Positions 1 through 10,446 of a DNA stretch of 64,000 nt are shown in pieces. The stretch is taken from NCBI GenBank assembly GCA_013339765.2, contig CM023452.1, positions 162,501,581 to 162,565,580 on the forward strand. The letters run 5' to 3'. Origin of the DNA: Haemaphysalis longicornis. Lineage: Eukaryota > Arthropoda > Arachnida > Ixodida > Ixodidae. The position numbers and the translations under genes are program-made. The notes below the pieces were generated by a model, which was given only the letters and a program-made list of their open reading frames with translations, did no database searches and had not been told where the DNA came from. Position 1 is the stretch's first letter. Each line of letters begins with the position of its first letter.

Positions 1-1170
1 TCCAAAGCTAGAGAAACAGCATAGCTGGGGATCTACCTAGCTTGTTTCTCCCTTGGATCGCTTGGCAGTGGGGGGGGGGGCAAGGGAGGGGGGCACACAC
101 ACTGGAACAGCCTTGTAAAATCCGTTTAAACTTGGCCTCACCCCTCAGCGGTCAGCTTAGCAAGAACATTGCAAAGCTTAGCAAACATAACAAACTTAGC
201 AACACCGGAAGAAACTAGGTCGACCCCCCGCTCCTCTGTCCTTTCTTTGCAACTGAACACCTATTTCACACCGTTTCAACATCTTACAAAAAGCCAAGCG
301 TGTTGGAGTCGGTAAACACCCTTTTCGCCTCACGACTATAGGGACCGGGCGGCCGTTGTATGGCACCACCGTCGTTTCAGCGAACAGCGCCGCCCGTGGC
401 GAACCGCTCCTCAGTGGAATGCCGGTGGCGGTCAGCGCAGCGTAGTTATGCATGGCTTTCTGTCGTTTTTCTGCGGTGCGGCTTGCAAAGCGAACGTAAC
501 CCCACGTTCATGTTTCAGATCGGTAAATCTTGAGTGTGGATGTGACGTTTACGAGGCATGCCATGTGTGTTACTTACGCCCATACTCAGTATTTACAAAT
601 AGCAGACGACGCTCAATGCGCCAAGCAGGAAGTCAAGCTGGAAGTGAAAGTTCGTTGCTTCGTGCAATTTTTTCATGCCTGCATGCAGTTTCGCGAATCG
701 AGGAGTATATTGCCGCTAAATGCTCCCTCAAAGCCGGTGTGTGTAACCGATCTAGGAATGCTGCGGCGCTGGCCTTTGGCAGTTGATGACGAAACGGCGC
801 CGATGTCGTGCACAGGCGAAAGACAAAGTTGGAGTGTGTCTTCGAAGATTTACCTCAAAACAGGAATTGTGACGGACGACGCTTCCGTATCTTCATTACT
901 TACGGCTGAACCGTGTTTAATTTCACAGAAATGCTCTTACTACAGTCATCGGGAATCGTTGATAGAATATATACCGCATGATAATAGAATGTTATTGCTT
1001 GTCGTGGAGAAGCATTGCTTTACAAGAATTGCAATGGTTGCTGGCGAGTTGGTAAATGGTTTTTGAAAACCCAATTCCTGCGTGGCTGAAGGACGCAAGA
1101 CAGGAGGGTGCCCGAAACCTGTACTCAGCTTCACAACTGAATGCTGCGGTTGGTTTACAAGCCGCCACCT
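1..1170. other. No recognisable gene; non-coding or diverged sequence
   Basis: I see no supportable gene here. A 178-codon open frame lies at 530-1066 (+), but it begins at a TTG, has no domain I recognise and no clear splice sites. The block holds a short G-run near 70-80 and moderate CpG content. Around 284-330 there are single copies of the AACACCCTTTT motif that recurs at 2710-2925. Confidence 0.4.
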
Positions 1171-1178
1171 ACGCTTGA

Positions 1179-1418
1179 AAAATCATGCACACCTCCGTCT
1201 AACGACGATGATGGTTTATCGCAAAGCTCTATCGTATGGGTTTCCTTGGTTGCCTTCTGGATTTAAACTTTGACTAGTTAAGCGTCGAATTTGACCAGCA
1301 CGCAGTTTGATCTTTTGTTCGCAGCGTCTTTGACTTTGGCCATTTCCCATTCGATTTCGCACGAAAAAAGCTTTGTGTTCAACCATCATAATCATTAGAC
1401 GGAGATCTAGATGATTTT
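1179..1418. repeat. Foldback element (long imperfect inverted repeat)
   Basis: The left arm (about 1179-1244) and right arm (about 1341-1418) are inverted copies of one another. Both carry the CTCCGTCTAA core, an ATGATGGTT block, an AAAGCT block and an outer AAAATCAT block, with scattered mismatches. This is the shape of a MITE or foldback transposon. I see no clear target-site duplication, so the family is not assigned. Confidence 0.55.
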
Positions 1419-1429
1419 GCTGTTTAATT

Positions 1430-1990
1430 TTGAACTTCAATGCCCCCTCTCCAAATCTAAACTTTTTCCAGCGTGTCGGAAATGTGTCTGTGGTGGAGAA
1501 CTCGGGCTCATGCACTCATATTTGAGGCAACTAATCGCGCGTTTTTGGTGTCTTCACCAGGCATTACACGATTTTTTTTAGGTACTCTGTAAAGAATACT
1601 TAAGCATTAAAAAACACCGGCTGACGTTAACACTGCCACATTTTTTAACTATCGGTGCCAGCGTTTATTTTACGCAGGGGGTAAAATGGTAAGGGGAGGA
1701 GGGGTGGTTTGTAGCTTGGGCTGTTGAGTTGGTGAATCACTTTGGCTCTTGATAAAATGACCACCACAAACATGGGATTTCCACTTCGGCTTTCAGGCTC
1801 CCATGCTGTCACAGTGTCGCTCACCAAAACCGAAGGTACAAAGCTTACGCTTACAGAAAGTGTAAACTACCGCAACATTTCTACGGCTACAGGGTAATCC
1901 ATCTCGCATACAGGTGCCTTTCTATTTAAAGCACACGTATTGAGGTATCCAAGCGCTAAGGCTGGCGTGGAAACTGTAGTCATTGAAACC
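1430..1990. other. No recognisable gene
   Basis: AT-rich sequence with short open frames only. No coding, RNA or repeat signal that I can support. Confidence 0.4.
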
Positions 1991-1999
1991 AGTGAAGAT

Positions 2000-2300
2000 A
2001 ATTTAAAGTGGTAGAAATGAATTCTAATATTGCTAATAGTTCTATTCCTACACAGATCGCGCGGAGCCAGGCGCGGAGCGCTGCAAAAAGCGCTCGTGTC
2101 AATGTAGCCCTTCCCCAACCTTACAAGTATCCAATAAGTTTGCGTAGCGGTGAGTGCATTTAAGAAGAAAATAATACTAATATTAGTAGTTTTATTCGTT
2201 CTCAGAACGGGTGGAGCCAAGCGCATATCGCTGCAAAAAGCGCTCATGCCATTGCAGCCGATACCCAACTTTAGACGCGTCCGACAAGTTTACGTAGTCA
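2000..2300. repeat. Two-copy tandem duplication, period about 150 bp
   Basis: The block starting GGAGCCAGGCGC near 2063 recurs at 2213 as GGAGCCAAGCGC. Both are followed by a CGCTGCAAAAAGCGCTC motif and preceded by similar AT-rich tracts (AATATTGCTAATAG against AATATTAGTAGT). The two copies are well diverged, so the duplication is old. On the minus strand both copies read a similar AFCS...RLAP peptide in one frame, but no start, splice or domain evidence supports a gene. Confidence 0.55.
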
Positions 2301-2709
2301 TTACTGCATCTAAGAACCCAACACATCTGTTTAGACTTCGTTTCATCTCACATGTCTGCTCACAACGCCACCAAAACATACAAAACACCGAAGCAAACAC
2401 GACAAAAACAACGGGAGGCTGTGTAGTCCAATGCACCGGCTCATTCCACTGACGAGGGAAGCGCCGAGTGGTGGCGCCACCCGTCCAGCTGCCCGGTTCC
2501 TATAGCCTTTTTAATTTTGAAGGTTCACATTGGTGTTTCACGTGCCAAAGCTAAACTTCGGGCATAAGGAGCACCGCATATGGAAACGAGCGATCCCTGC
2601 ATACGAGCAAATATTTTTTTTTGCGTTTGAAAATTTCTTGCGAGTAGAGAAGCATATGAGGGGATGTCTTGTTCTTTACAGTGCTATTATGCATCCAAGC
2701 ATGACCTTA

Positions 2710-2925
2710 TTCAATGAACAGAGGAACAACTTTTCCACACCCTTTCAACAATCTAAGAAAAATTAAGGGTTTTGAAGTTGATCAACACCCTTTTTCCACA
2801 CAAAAAGGGTGTAGAGCTAGGAAAAGGACGTTGAGATTCAAGAAAAAAGGGTGCAAAGGCCTCCCAACACCCTTTTTCCACTTATGCTACACCCTTTTCG
2901 GCTAAAAGGGTGTACAGACATTTAG
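2710..2925. repeat. Cluster of ACACCCTTTT / AAAAGGGTGT motifs in both orientations
   Basis: At least seven copies of an 11-bp motif, ACACCCTTTTT or its complement AAAAAGGGTGT, occur in about 200 bp, often as facing pairs that could fold into hairpins (for example 2785-2812 and 2885-2913). This looks like the body or subterminal repeat of a MITE family. The same motif occurs near 284-330. Confidence 0.5.
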
Positions 2926-3073
2926 TTTGTGGCCATTCCTAACTGACGGGCAACAAGTTTGCTCATCAGCAAGCCTGCGCCCTCTCTCTCCAGGCTTCGG
3001 AGGAGACCACATCGTCAATCCCGCTCGTAACATATCAAGACAACACAATATTACCGGTCCGACAGACAACACT

Positions 3074-3421
3074 TTCCTCACCCTCACCCTGCACTCTCCA
3101 AGGAAGAAGAATCGCTGCTCCGCAGAATAAAATACCTTTCCTCACCCACTTCGCTTGCATTGTACGTTTCCAACTCAATATTCTGCTGAATGCCAGTTTT
3201 GTTCACCACCCAGAACTATATCTCATGTTATAAGACAGTGTGAGCGCAATCCCAAACTTCCGCCTCTCCGATCGCCTCTTCACATCGCTGAGCTGTTTGA
3301 GAAATTGGTGACCAGCGGCCATCTGGATGTACAGCAGCTCCTGACATCCAGAGTGAAGGCTGTCTGCTCACCTCATGGATTCCCGGAATAGGGAACCACT
3401 CCCACTTCAGAAAGCTCAAAC

Positions 3422-3482
<61 letters not shown>
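3074..3482 (+). mobile_element. I-clade LINE, 3' end fragment with (CT)n tail
   Basis: The plus-strand frame at 3083-3260 ends in a CCHC-like motif (residues AECQFC...HVIRQC). It lines up with the C-terminal CCHC of the longer I-clade LINE in this window at about 15210-15275, where the preceding residues are also F-P-x-x-Y and an acidic residue. One in-frame TAA (3128-3130) breaks it. The copy continues into a short tail and then a pure CT run at 3424-3482, which may mark the 3' terminus. Everything upstream of the RNase H C-terminal region is missing, so this is a typical 5'-truncated insertion. Confidence 0.6.
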
Positions 3483-3486
<4 letters not shown>

Positions 3487-3489
3487 CTA

Positions 3490-3890
3490 TACGTTGGTTA
3501 TGGAAGAAAAAACGATTTAGCCCCATTGTTGTGAATCGAAGAGATAAGTGCGATGTAGGAAAAAAAAGTCACACACAAATCCGTCTGTTTTGAGCAGAGT
3601 CGTGTGGTGGCTGTAATATTGCATAAATGTTTGCAATGCCTGCGGATGGCTAATTAAAGTGTACGTAATTCAGCAGATGCATATTTAAAGAAGCCTTCAG
3701 CACTCCGGCCTATGTATGTATGTCAGTATGTCAGTAAATGCTGTTGAAATGAGAAACGTTCGGAATTGTGGGGTTCTTGGGAGCGACCTAGCCAGTCCTC
3801 CGGCGTAGGCCACCTCTCCCGGCGTGTCAACCACGTGGACCCCCGCATCCGCGGCAGCCTATCGCTTAAGCAACCACGGACACCCGATGC
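3490..3890. other. No recognisable gene
   Basis: Short open frames only. Nothing supportable apart from a short TATGTATGTATG run near 3711. Confidence 0.35.
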
Positions 3891-4060
3891 GGAACGAAAC
3901 GGCACGTCCGAAACGGACGTCCGACGTCCGTTTCACGGCCGATAGCCCATTTCTGGGCCAAAGCCGATTCTGGCTCTAGCGGACGTCTGTAAGACGTCCG
4001 CTAAACCAGGAATAGCACGTACGGTAGCCGGCCGACGGACGTCCGGTGGTTGCTTGGGCG
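3890..4060. repeat. Cluster of GGACGTCCG palindromic motifs
   Basis: The palindrome GGACGTCC and close variants occur five times in about 150 bp. They include a near-palindrome at about 3911-3935 and a hairpin with 9-bp arms GCGGACGTC / GACGTCCGC near 3979-4002. The clustering suggests the terminal part of a short DNA transposon. No boundary is clear. Confidence 0.45.
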
Positions 4061-4124
4061 ACGTTTGCCAATACGAGAACACAGTAGACAGTAGTGCCGA
4101 AGCACAGCCGTTTATACGGGACCT

Positions 4125-4885
4125 CCCAAAGCATCCGAGCAGAGTAGAATCGTGGGCCTCAAAGTTATTATGCAGAAAACTAAAGTAATGCTTAATAACC
4201 TGGGGAGAGCAAAGCGGTTTGAGATAGGTGAGGCAGTGGGGGGGGGGGGAGAGGGGGGGAGGGGGAGGAGCGAATATATCTACTTTTAGGCCAAGTAATG
4301 ACCCCGGATCCCAACCATGAAGCAGCGATAATTAGTATGATACGAATGTGGTTAAGTGCATTTGGCAGGCATTCTCACATAATGAATGACACCCTACCAT
4401 TGTCCCTGAAGAAGAAAGTGTATGACAGCTGCATCTTACCGGTACTCACCTACGCTGTAAAAAAAATCCGTATTTTCACGGACTAAGCCTACGTAAAAAA
4501 CGTAAACTGCTTTCGTACTTGAGGAAACGTAGCGAGTGTCCATAAAAGGAACGCAAACAGCTTCCGTATTTTAGAAAACGAAGGCAAATTTCCGTAATTC
4601 GACAAAGAGAGTGAGGAAAACAAAATTAAATCTGGCGTACCTGAGATAAGATGAAAGCAGAACGTCATTGCGTCACCTGCAGTCGTGATGGAGACCTCCT
4701 AAACGCATTGTCACGTAGCCAAAAACGACTCAGTTGTCTTGAAGGCAAAACAGGTTTATTGGAGCGAACTTGTGATCCCGTAACAACTCAATGAATGAAC
4801 AGGCGGCGAAGCTGAATAAAAGAGTTCAACTTAAATTGAACACGATGATAGGAGTAACATTAAGGGTGCGGAAGAGAGCGAACTT
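4125..4885 (+). mobile_element. RTE-type LINE fragment interrupted by a foreign insertion
   Basis: 4132-4456 aligns base by base, with about 85-90% apparent identity and a few indels, to 19026-19325 of the longer RTE copy in this window. It encodes the tail of the RT domain (for example the PLSLKKKVYDSCILPVLTY stretch). Homology stops near 4457 and resumes at about 4807, matching the longer copy from about 19350 (GTTCAAC...) to 19435 with a small internal deletion. The 350 bp between (4458-4806) are absent from the other copy and begin with an AAAAATCCGTATTTTCACGG-like terminus of the sort seen at MITE ends. The copy is truncated at both ends and full of stops. Confidence 0.7.
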
Positions 4886-5395
4886 GCTTTTAAGCACTTT
4901 TCTTTTGGTTTTGTTTACTATCCCTTGGTCTAAGATTACAAAATAGTTTGGTTCTTCCAACACCGGCGGTGCAAAAAAAAATAACTGCTTACGAATGACT
5001 GTTTTATTCGTGTGTGTAGAATATAATTATTTTTATCACTAATACTGTTTTTTACCCATTTTAACTCTATAGTAATTTTTTTTTTGTGATTTTACGGGAA
5101 AGAAACGGGGCAGCACGGGCGACACCAATATATGGCGGGTGAACGCGGAAACTTTTAACTTCCTTCGGGAATTGCCGTGTAGATTGGCGGAACTCCTTCC
5201 AGTTCGAACGGCATTTGAAATTTCGAAGGCCATTTGACTGAAATGTCCTTTCAAACACTCGTGTGGCTCAGGTGTAAGCTATAGTACGTGCACTATACTA
5301 ACTTTTTGCATTTATGTTAATTACTTTCTTGTTCATACTAGATGCTCCGTCTGATTTTCCTCTACGAAGCACTCGACCAAATACAATAAACAATT
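4886..5395. other. No recognisable gene
   Basis: AT-rich sequence with homopolymer T and A runs. No supportable coding or RNA feature. Confidence 0.35.
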
Positions 5396-5404
5396 TTTTT
5401 CAGT

Positions 5405-5590
5405 GTCTGAGCCCGGGCCTGGTCACACACAGGCGGGCCCTCCGTAGGCTTAAAAATCAATGACCGGGCCCGAGCCGGGCCCGGGCTAGGTGTTACGGGC
5501 CCGGTTCGGACTCCGGCTTCAGTAAGGGGGCTCGGGCCGGGCCCGGGATTTAGATCAGGCCCGTGCAGTGCTCTAGTCCGGAGTGACAAG
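5405..5590. repeat. GGGCCCGG-rich degenerate repeat
   Basis: The motif (C)GGGCCCGG and close variants recur about eight times in 180 bp, giving a block of very high GC in AT-rich surroundings. It produces a spurious 97-codon Pro/Arg-rich frame on the minus strand. Its form suggests the subterminal repeat of a hAT-like MITE, but I cannot fix the ends. Confidence 0.45.
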
Positions 5591-5599
5591 CGCGTGAAG

Positions 5600-6930
5600 G
5601 GGACTGGGCAAGAGCAAGCCATTCGGCTCGCAAAACGCCTGATGCGGAACCACAACCGTAAAAAAATACGGCCGCCTTTGGTTGGAAAGTATAATAAAAA
5701 GCTAAATCAAAGGGTAACCAAGTGAAACCAACACTTGACCAGGCTAAACCAAGCTGTCGCTTTGCATATTTCGGCTAGCGGAGTTAAGCCGCCGCCATTT
5801 TTACAAGCATTTTGTGTATCGTGCTTGTGTCACAAAGGGAGACAGAACAAAGGTATGAGACGCTCTGACGTGTATTGAGTTAGACGTACCTTGGTCTAGA
5901 AGGTAAAAGAATATTTTTGTAATAAAAAATCCCGGTACTTGGAAGAAATTCTTAGAATTGCTCGGAGCTCCAATTCAGGCTGTTAGAAACAGCGATCCAT
6001 ACCACCGGGCACACAGGTCGAGCAGTGAGCTCTGGTTATAAGTTGCCCAAGAGACAGACAGACAGACAAAGTAAAGGGCTATAAAATAAAATAAAAGCCC
6101 AATTCGTACCACATACGTATCACGGGTGACGCCAATTAAAAATAAACAAACTGGACCGAAGTCAGAGTGTTTTTACGAGAGGAAAAGTAGAAAGAAAGAA
6201 GAAAGAAGAGAGATCTATCACGCGAAACCAAGTCAAGGGAGGGGACGGGAGGCAATCAGTGGTATTTGTTAAACTATTATGTGGAAGCTCGGTTATGAGT
6301 CAACATGTCGGTCTTCATACATGTGATCTTGATATGCAAACATATGCCTATGCAGTTTAAGTGCTTCCTCGATGGTGAAATTTCATGCTCAACGTTGACT
6401 CTTCTTGATCTTCTGTCTTGATCTTCTGAGACAGTCAAAGTGAACCAGTACGTTGAGTAAAGGAACTGTTTTGCTTGCGCCAGTTTTAGAGCGAAATTAG
6501 AAGTATTGCGGGACTCTGGCGGAATGTTGCAGCGGAACCTGGGTGCACTGCCAGCATTTTAGAAAGTGGCTAATCACACCAGGAGCAGCCAGGTGGGTTT
6601 TCTGTAATTTCGGTTGCAAAATACCCATCAAACCTTTCTGAGTTTTGGACGTTCCCCTCTGTGCCCTCCGCAATCCGGGCTTTTTTTTCGCACACATTTT
6701 CACACCCCGCATCGTGACGTGTTAACGTAATGAAGTAAAAAAATTAGACAAGAAAATAAAATGGTGTTGGAACGTAGCCTACCGTTGCTTTTAGGATTTA
6801 TTTTGCTCGTGGCATCACCCGCTGAAAACATTTCTGGCTATGCCACTGATCACGCCCTGTAAATAGGGGCTAAGCTGGTAGAGGACATCTTCACCATCAA
6901 CACGAGTGATTATTTGTAGTGGATTTAGTC
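5600..6930. other. No recognisable gene
   Basis: AT-rich, short frames only. Minor simple repeats (CAGA near 6052-6066, AAAG near 6187-6208). Nothing else supportable. Confidence 0.35.
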
Positions 6931-6939
6931 ATATATACC

Positions 6940-7860
6940 CAGGCGGCAGAGAAAGTGCGTCCCAAGACTGGCCCGTCTAAGGCCGCTTTCTGGCGGCCTT
7001 AGACGGGCCAGTCTAAGCATCTAAGCAGCTCTTTTAGATGCGACTGGAACTCATTCACTCGCCTTGTCCCTGCATCCGGCGTCGTCGGCGTTGTTGTCGG
7101 CGTCCGCCCCTCCCCCATTCTCCTCGCCGCGGACCTAGGCGGCACAGAAAGTGTGCCCCAAGACCGGCCCGTCTATGGCCGCTTTCTGGCATGTCCGGCC
7201 AGCATCCAGGTTCTGGCAGCCACTGATCATACATTGAACGGCCAACATTCGGCAACCAGCGACTCGGTATTTCTCCGGCCACCCGTGTTTAGACCACAAC
7301 GGCAGCTACCCGGCTGCCAGATATTCAAGTTCCCTTTCGGCTGCCGGTGTTGAAAAAGAGAATGGCCGAGGTACGGCATTAGGGCATTCGTTTTTCCTTC
7401 GGGAAGCGGTGTTCAGCCGAAGCACGGCAAGCGACCGGCCACAGAATATCCGTATTCTTGTGGAAGTTGGTGTTGGAAAGGAGACCCGCCGGAGCGCGGC
7501 TGCCGCGAATTCACTCTTTCAACGGTGAACCGCGCGTCCAGCGGCAGAATATTCGTTTTCTTCGGCCAACCGGTGTTATAAAGGAGACCGGCCGACGTAC
7601 GGACCCAGAATGTACGTTTTTTATTCGGTTAGTGGTCCGCGGCCGAATTACGGCAAGCGAACGGCCGCAGACTATTTGTCAACCGGTGTTCAAGAGGAGA
7701 CCAGCCTACGTAAGGTCTCAGGGTATACGTCATTCTTTCGGTAAGCGGGGTACAGCCGAATAACGGCATGCGTCGGGGCGCCGGAGCTCATGCACTATTG
7801 GTTGGAAGGAGACCGGCCGGTGTAGGACCGGTTTTTCCCAGGATGAAGAAAAAGCCGTTA
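6940..7860. repeat. GC-rich block: hairpin, direct repeat and degenerate ~110-bp tandem array
   Basis: About 53 bp at 6942 recur at 7138 (the CAAGACTGGCCCGTCTA region). In the first copy the unit is followed by its own inverse, making a hairpin with perfect 21-bp arms (6966-6986 and 6993-7013) and a 6-nt loop. From about 7430 the sequence becomes a diverged tandem repeat. The anchor GGAGACC, followed by GGCCG-like sequence, lies at 7480, 7583, 7696 and 7808, a period of 103-113 bp, and is often preceded by GGTGTT and followed by ATTCG. This is satellite-like non-coding DNA. Confidence 0.55.
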
Positions 7861-7869
7861 GGGAGCCGA

Positions 7870-8610
7870 ACGATGCAGACGCGTTTTTCACCCGCTCGGT
7901 GTTTCTACGTTTTAAATGAACAAACTTCGTTTGTCAAACAGTAATGAGTGTTCTAGGCGTACGGGTAAGGTGCAAGGACTCACTGGACATTACCAGAGAA
8001 CCTTTTAGGCCATCGGAATGACATTTATTGCCACAAGAAGACTGTGCCACACCGACGGGTGAGCTAAGCCTCGCCAGTCATAGCCGTTACCACGCCTCAC
8101 CCGCGGGCTCTGTCGACGCATCAGCTCGAGGTTATTCGCCCCCTCAAGAAATGGAGACCATTGGAGACATCGACCCGGCAGATGTCGACCTGAGATGGCG
8201 GTGGTACGTTCACCAAAATACCTGGCCTTAAAGGGCGTGGAGAAAGCGGCCACCACACAGGAGCTCAACCGGCGCCAGGACTCCCCACCAAAGAAAGGCA
8301 AGGCCGCGCAAAAGCGCAAGCTTGCGACTGTTGTTCTTACAATAATACTACGAAAAACAATGTTGCACTATTTTGTTGGTGATAAACGTAGAAGAGGCTA
8401 AGCTCGTGCATGGGTAGGCTCAACTTCGTGCCCTGCACTATGTTACTTCATGGGATTTTATGACTGCCTATTTAGAAAAAAATGTTATTTTAAATTTGCG
8501 ATAACAACAGAGCCTTTTCGATACTTTAGGTGCGGTGTTTGAAGGTGAGCTTAGCTACACTTGGGATATGACTCATGTGGTTAAACATAATCTCCAGCAA
8601 CATAGCAAAC
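7870..8610. other. No confirmed gene; possible degraded LINE 5' part
   Basis: Short plus-strand frames at 8028-8231 and 8195-8401 overlap. The second encodes a basic, Lys-rich segment (PPKKGKAAQKRK) that resembles the start of LINE ORF1 proteins in composition only. I do not claim a gene. Confidence 0.25.
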
Positions 8611-8617
8611 ACGGATT

Positions 8618-10018
8618 TTGTCAGGTATTTCTTGCTCAAGGCAGCTTGTTGAGTTCACGCATGATTTGGCTCTAGCAATAGATAAGCTTATAGTAGTTTA
8701 CTGTTTTTTGGGGGGCTGCAAAAAATCATTTGACGGTGTTATTGCGGGCTATAAACTGAATGAATCGGTCTATCATTCGACAGCAATGGACTGGTACGGC
8801 CTTACTATTGAAATCACCGCCATAACCTGTCCTTCCACCTTTTTGAACACTGTAACAAATTACCTTGCATTGTAATTAAACATGGCCTTCATGTTTTCAT
8901 GTATGTACCCACCCCTTTTGTAATACCCCTTCAATAGGGTCTTTAAGGAAATAAGATGAAATGAAATTAAATTGCGTGGATACCCCAGTACCTCCCTCTA
9001 AGAAAGCAGTCGGTCGCTCTCAATGGTTGTTCCTCCGGATATGTTCCCGTGCCTCAGGAATTCCCCAAGGATCAGTTGCGGGCCCTCTTTTGCTTCTGTT
9101 ATATATAAATATTATTACGATTGGCCTTAAACCTTTGTTCAAAATGTTCGCGAATGACTGTAGTTTACAGGACTATAGCGAACGAACGTGATTGAGAATA
9201 CTTGCAGCATGTTTCAAATTTAATAGCATTCTGGTGTGCTGATTCAGAAAAGTCGTTGAATGTTAAAAAGTGTGTTAACGTCATCTTTACCTCTGCCTTC
9301 ATTCCAATTCAATACGTATACCATAAATTACGCTGCTTTATGAACGGCCGGGGAATATAAATAACTGGGAGTTTATTTAACGAGTGGTTAGATGTTAAAT
9401 AGGCACATTAACAACATAAAAGTTACCGATGCGCGTGTTTTTGGCTTTCTGAGAGAAAATTTCAGCGAACCTCCATCTAACTTAAAAGAACAACCGTATT
9501 TCACTCATGTGCGCTCAATGTTGGAGTGCGTATGTGTTTTCTTGGATCTCTACACCAAAGAGCTGGTGGATACTCTAAAAAACATACCGAATAGGGCAGA
9601 GCGATTCGTATTAGGTAATTGGCACTGTCAACTTAGAATGAGGGAAAGTAAAAGGAAACATAAATGGTAAGACGTGAAAGATGACATACTGAACCTCAAC
9701 TTGAACTTTTTTCGTAATATCTATCATTCGAAAACTGGATTAGAAGGGAGAAGTATATCTTAGCGCCATTCTACATATCCCAAAGGGGGACCGCTAGCTT
9801 AATGCAAATTATAACTTTCCTTTAAAGGTGACGCCTTGCGCGATTCATTTTATCTTAGATCAATACGAGTGTAATTATCTTTCACGTATGGTTGTACCAA
9901 CTGTTTATAATGACGATCTTCACCGCGCTTTGTGGAAATAATTTGTTTTTCGGTCTCATATTTGATGCTTAGTGTTATGTATTTACCTGCTGTAATGAAT
10001 GCAAGGCGAAGCAGGCAT
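8618..10018 (+). mobile_element. CR1/Jockey-like LINE reverse transcriptase remnant
   Basis: Three plus-strand frames together follow the order of a LINE RT. At 8618-8875 there is an LVEFTHDLALAID segment with a degraded catalytic segment (K-S-F-D-G-V). At 8961-9191 the GIPQGSVAGPLLLLLYIN motif is followed by a decayed F-A-N-D in place of the catalytic F/YADD. At 9392-9670 the thumb-like segment carries HINNI, a YFTHVRSMLE stretch and a PNRAERFV motif. Stops and frameshifts separate them. Between 8880 and 8960 a stretch ending in GGAAATAAGATGAAATGAAAT looks like a separate LINE 3' end, so two elements may be mixed. The copy ends in an (AAAT)n tail. Confidence 0.6.
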
Positions 10019-10042
10019 CAAATAAATAAATAAACAAAAGTA

Positions 10043-10097
<55 letters not shown>

Positions 10098-10110
10098 AAT
10101 AAAATAAAAA
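10019..10110. repeat. (AAAT)n microsatellite
   Basis: A nearly pure AAAT run directly downstream of the LINE remnant, probably grown from its 3' tail. A small palindrome, AACTTGCGG-AG-CCGCAAGTT, follows at about 10110-10129. Confidence 0.8.
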
Positions 10111-10446
10111 CTTGCGGAGCCGCAAGTTCGCTTCCGACGGGTTGAGAACCTTACTCTTTCAAACTCGACCGATGAATTATTTATTGTTTTATTCGTTGCA
10201 GTATGCAAGGTTTGCTGTATGAATATTACCATTGCTATGTTATTGGTTTGAAACCAATTATAAACCCTTTCCTTACGTGAGAGGGATACAACTGCAGCCA
10301 CCTGAAGCAGGGTGTCATTCGCAACGCGTCTAGAATTTTTTCAACGTAGTACATCAGAGGAAAAGTAAGTTATTTTGGACTATTAAGTGGTGTGCACGTA
10401 ACTCATGAAAACAACATAAAAATAGATTGTAAATAAAAGTACCTGT

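Noticed and set aside
530..1066. 178-codon plus-strand ORF
   Set aside because: Starts at TTG, no homology recognised, no exon signals.
5362..5655. 97-codon Pro/Arg-rich minus-strand ORF
   Set aside because: Produced by a GGGCCCGG repeat; no coding evidence.
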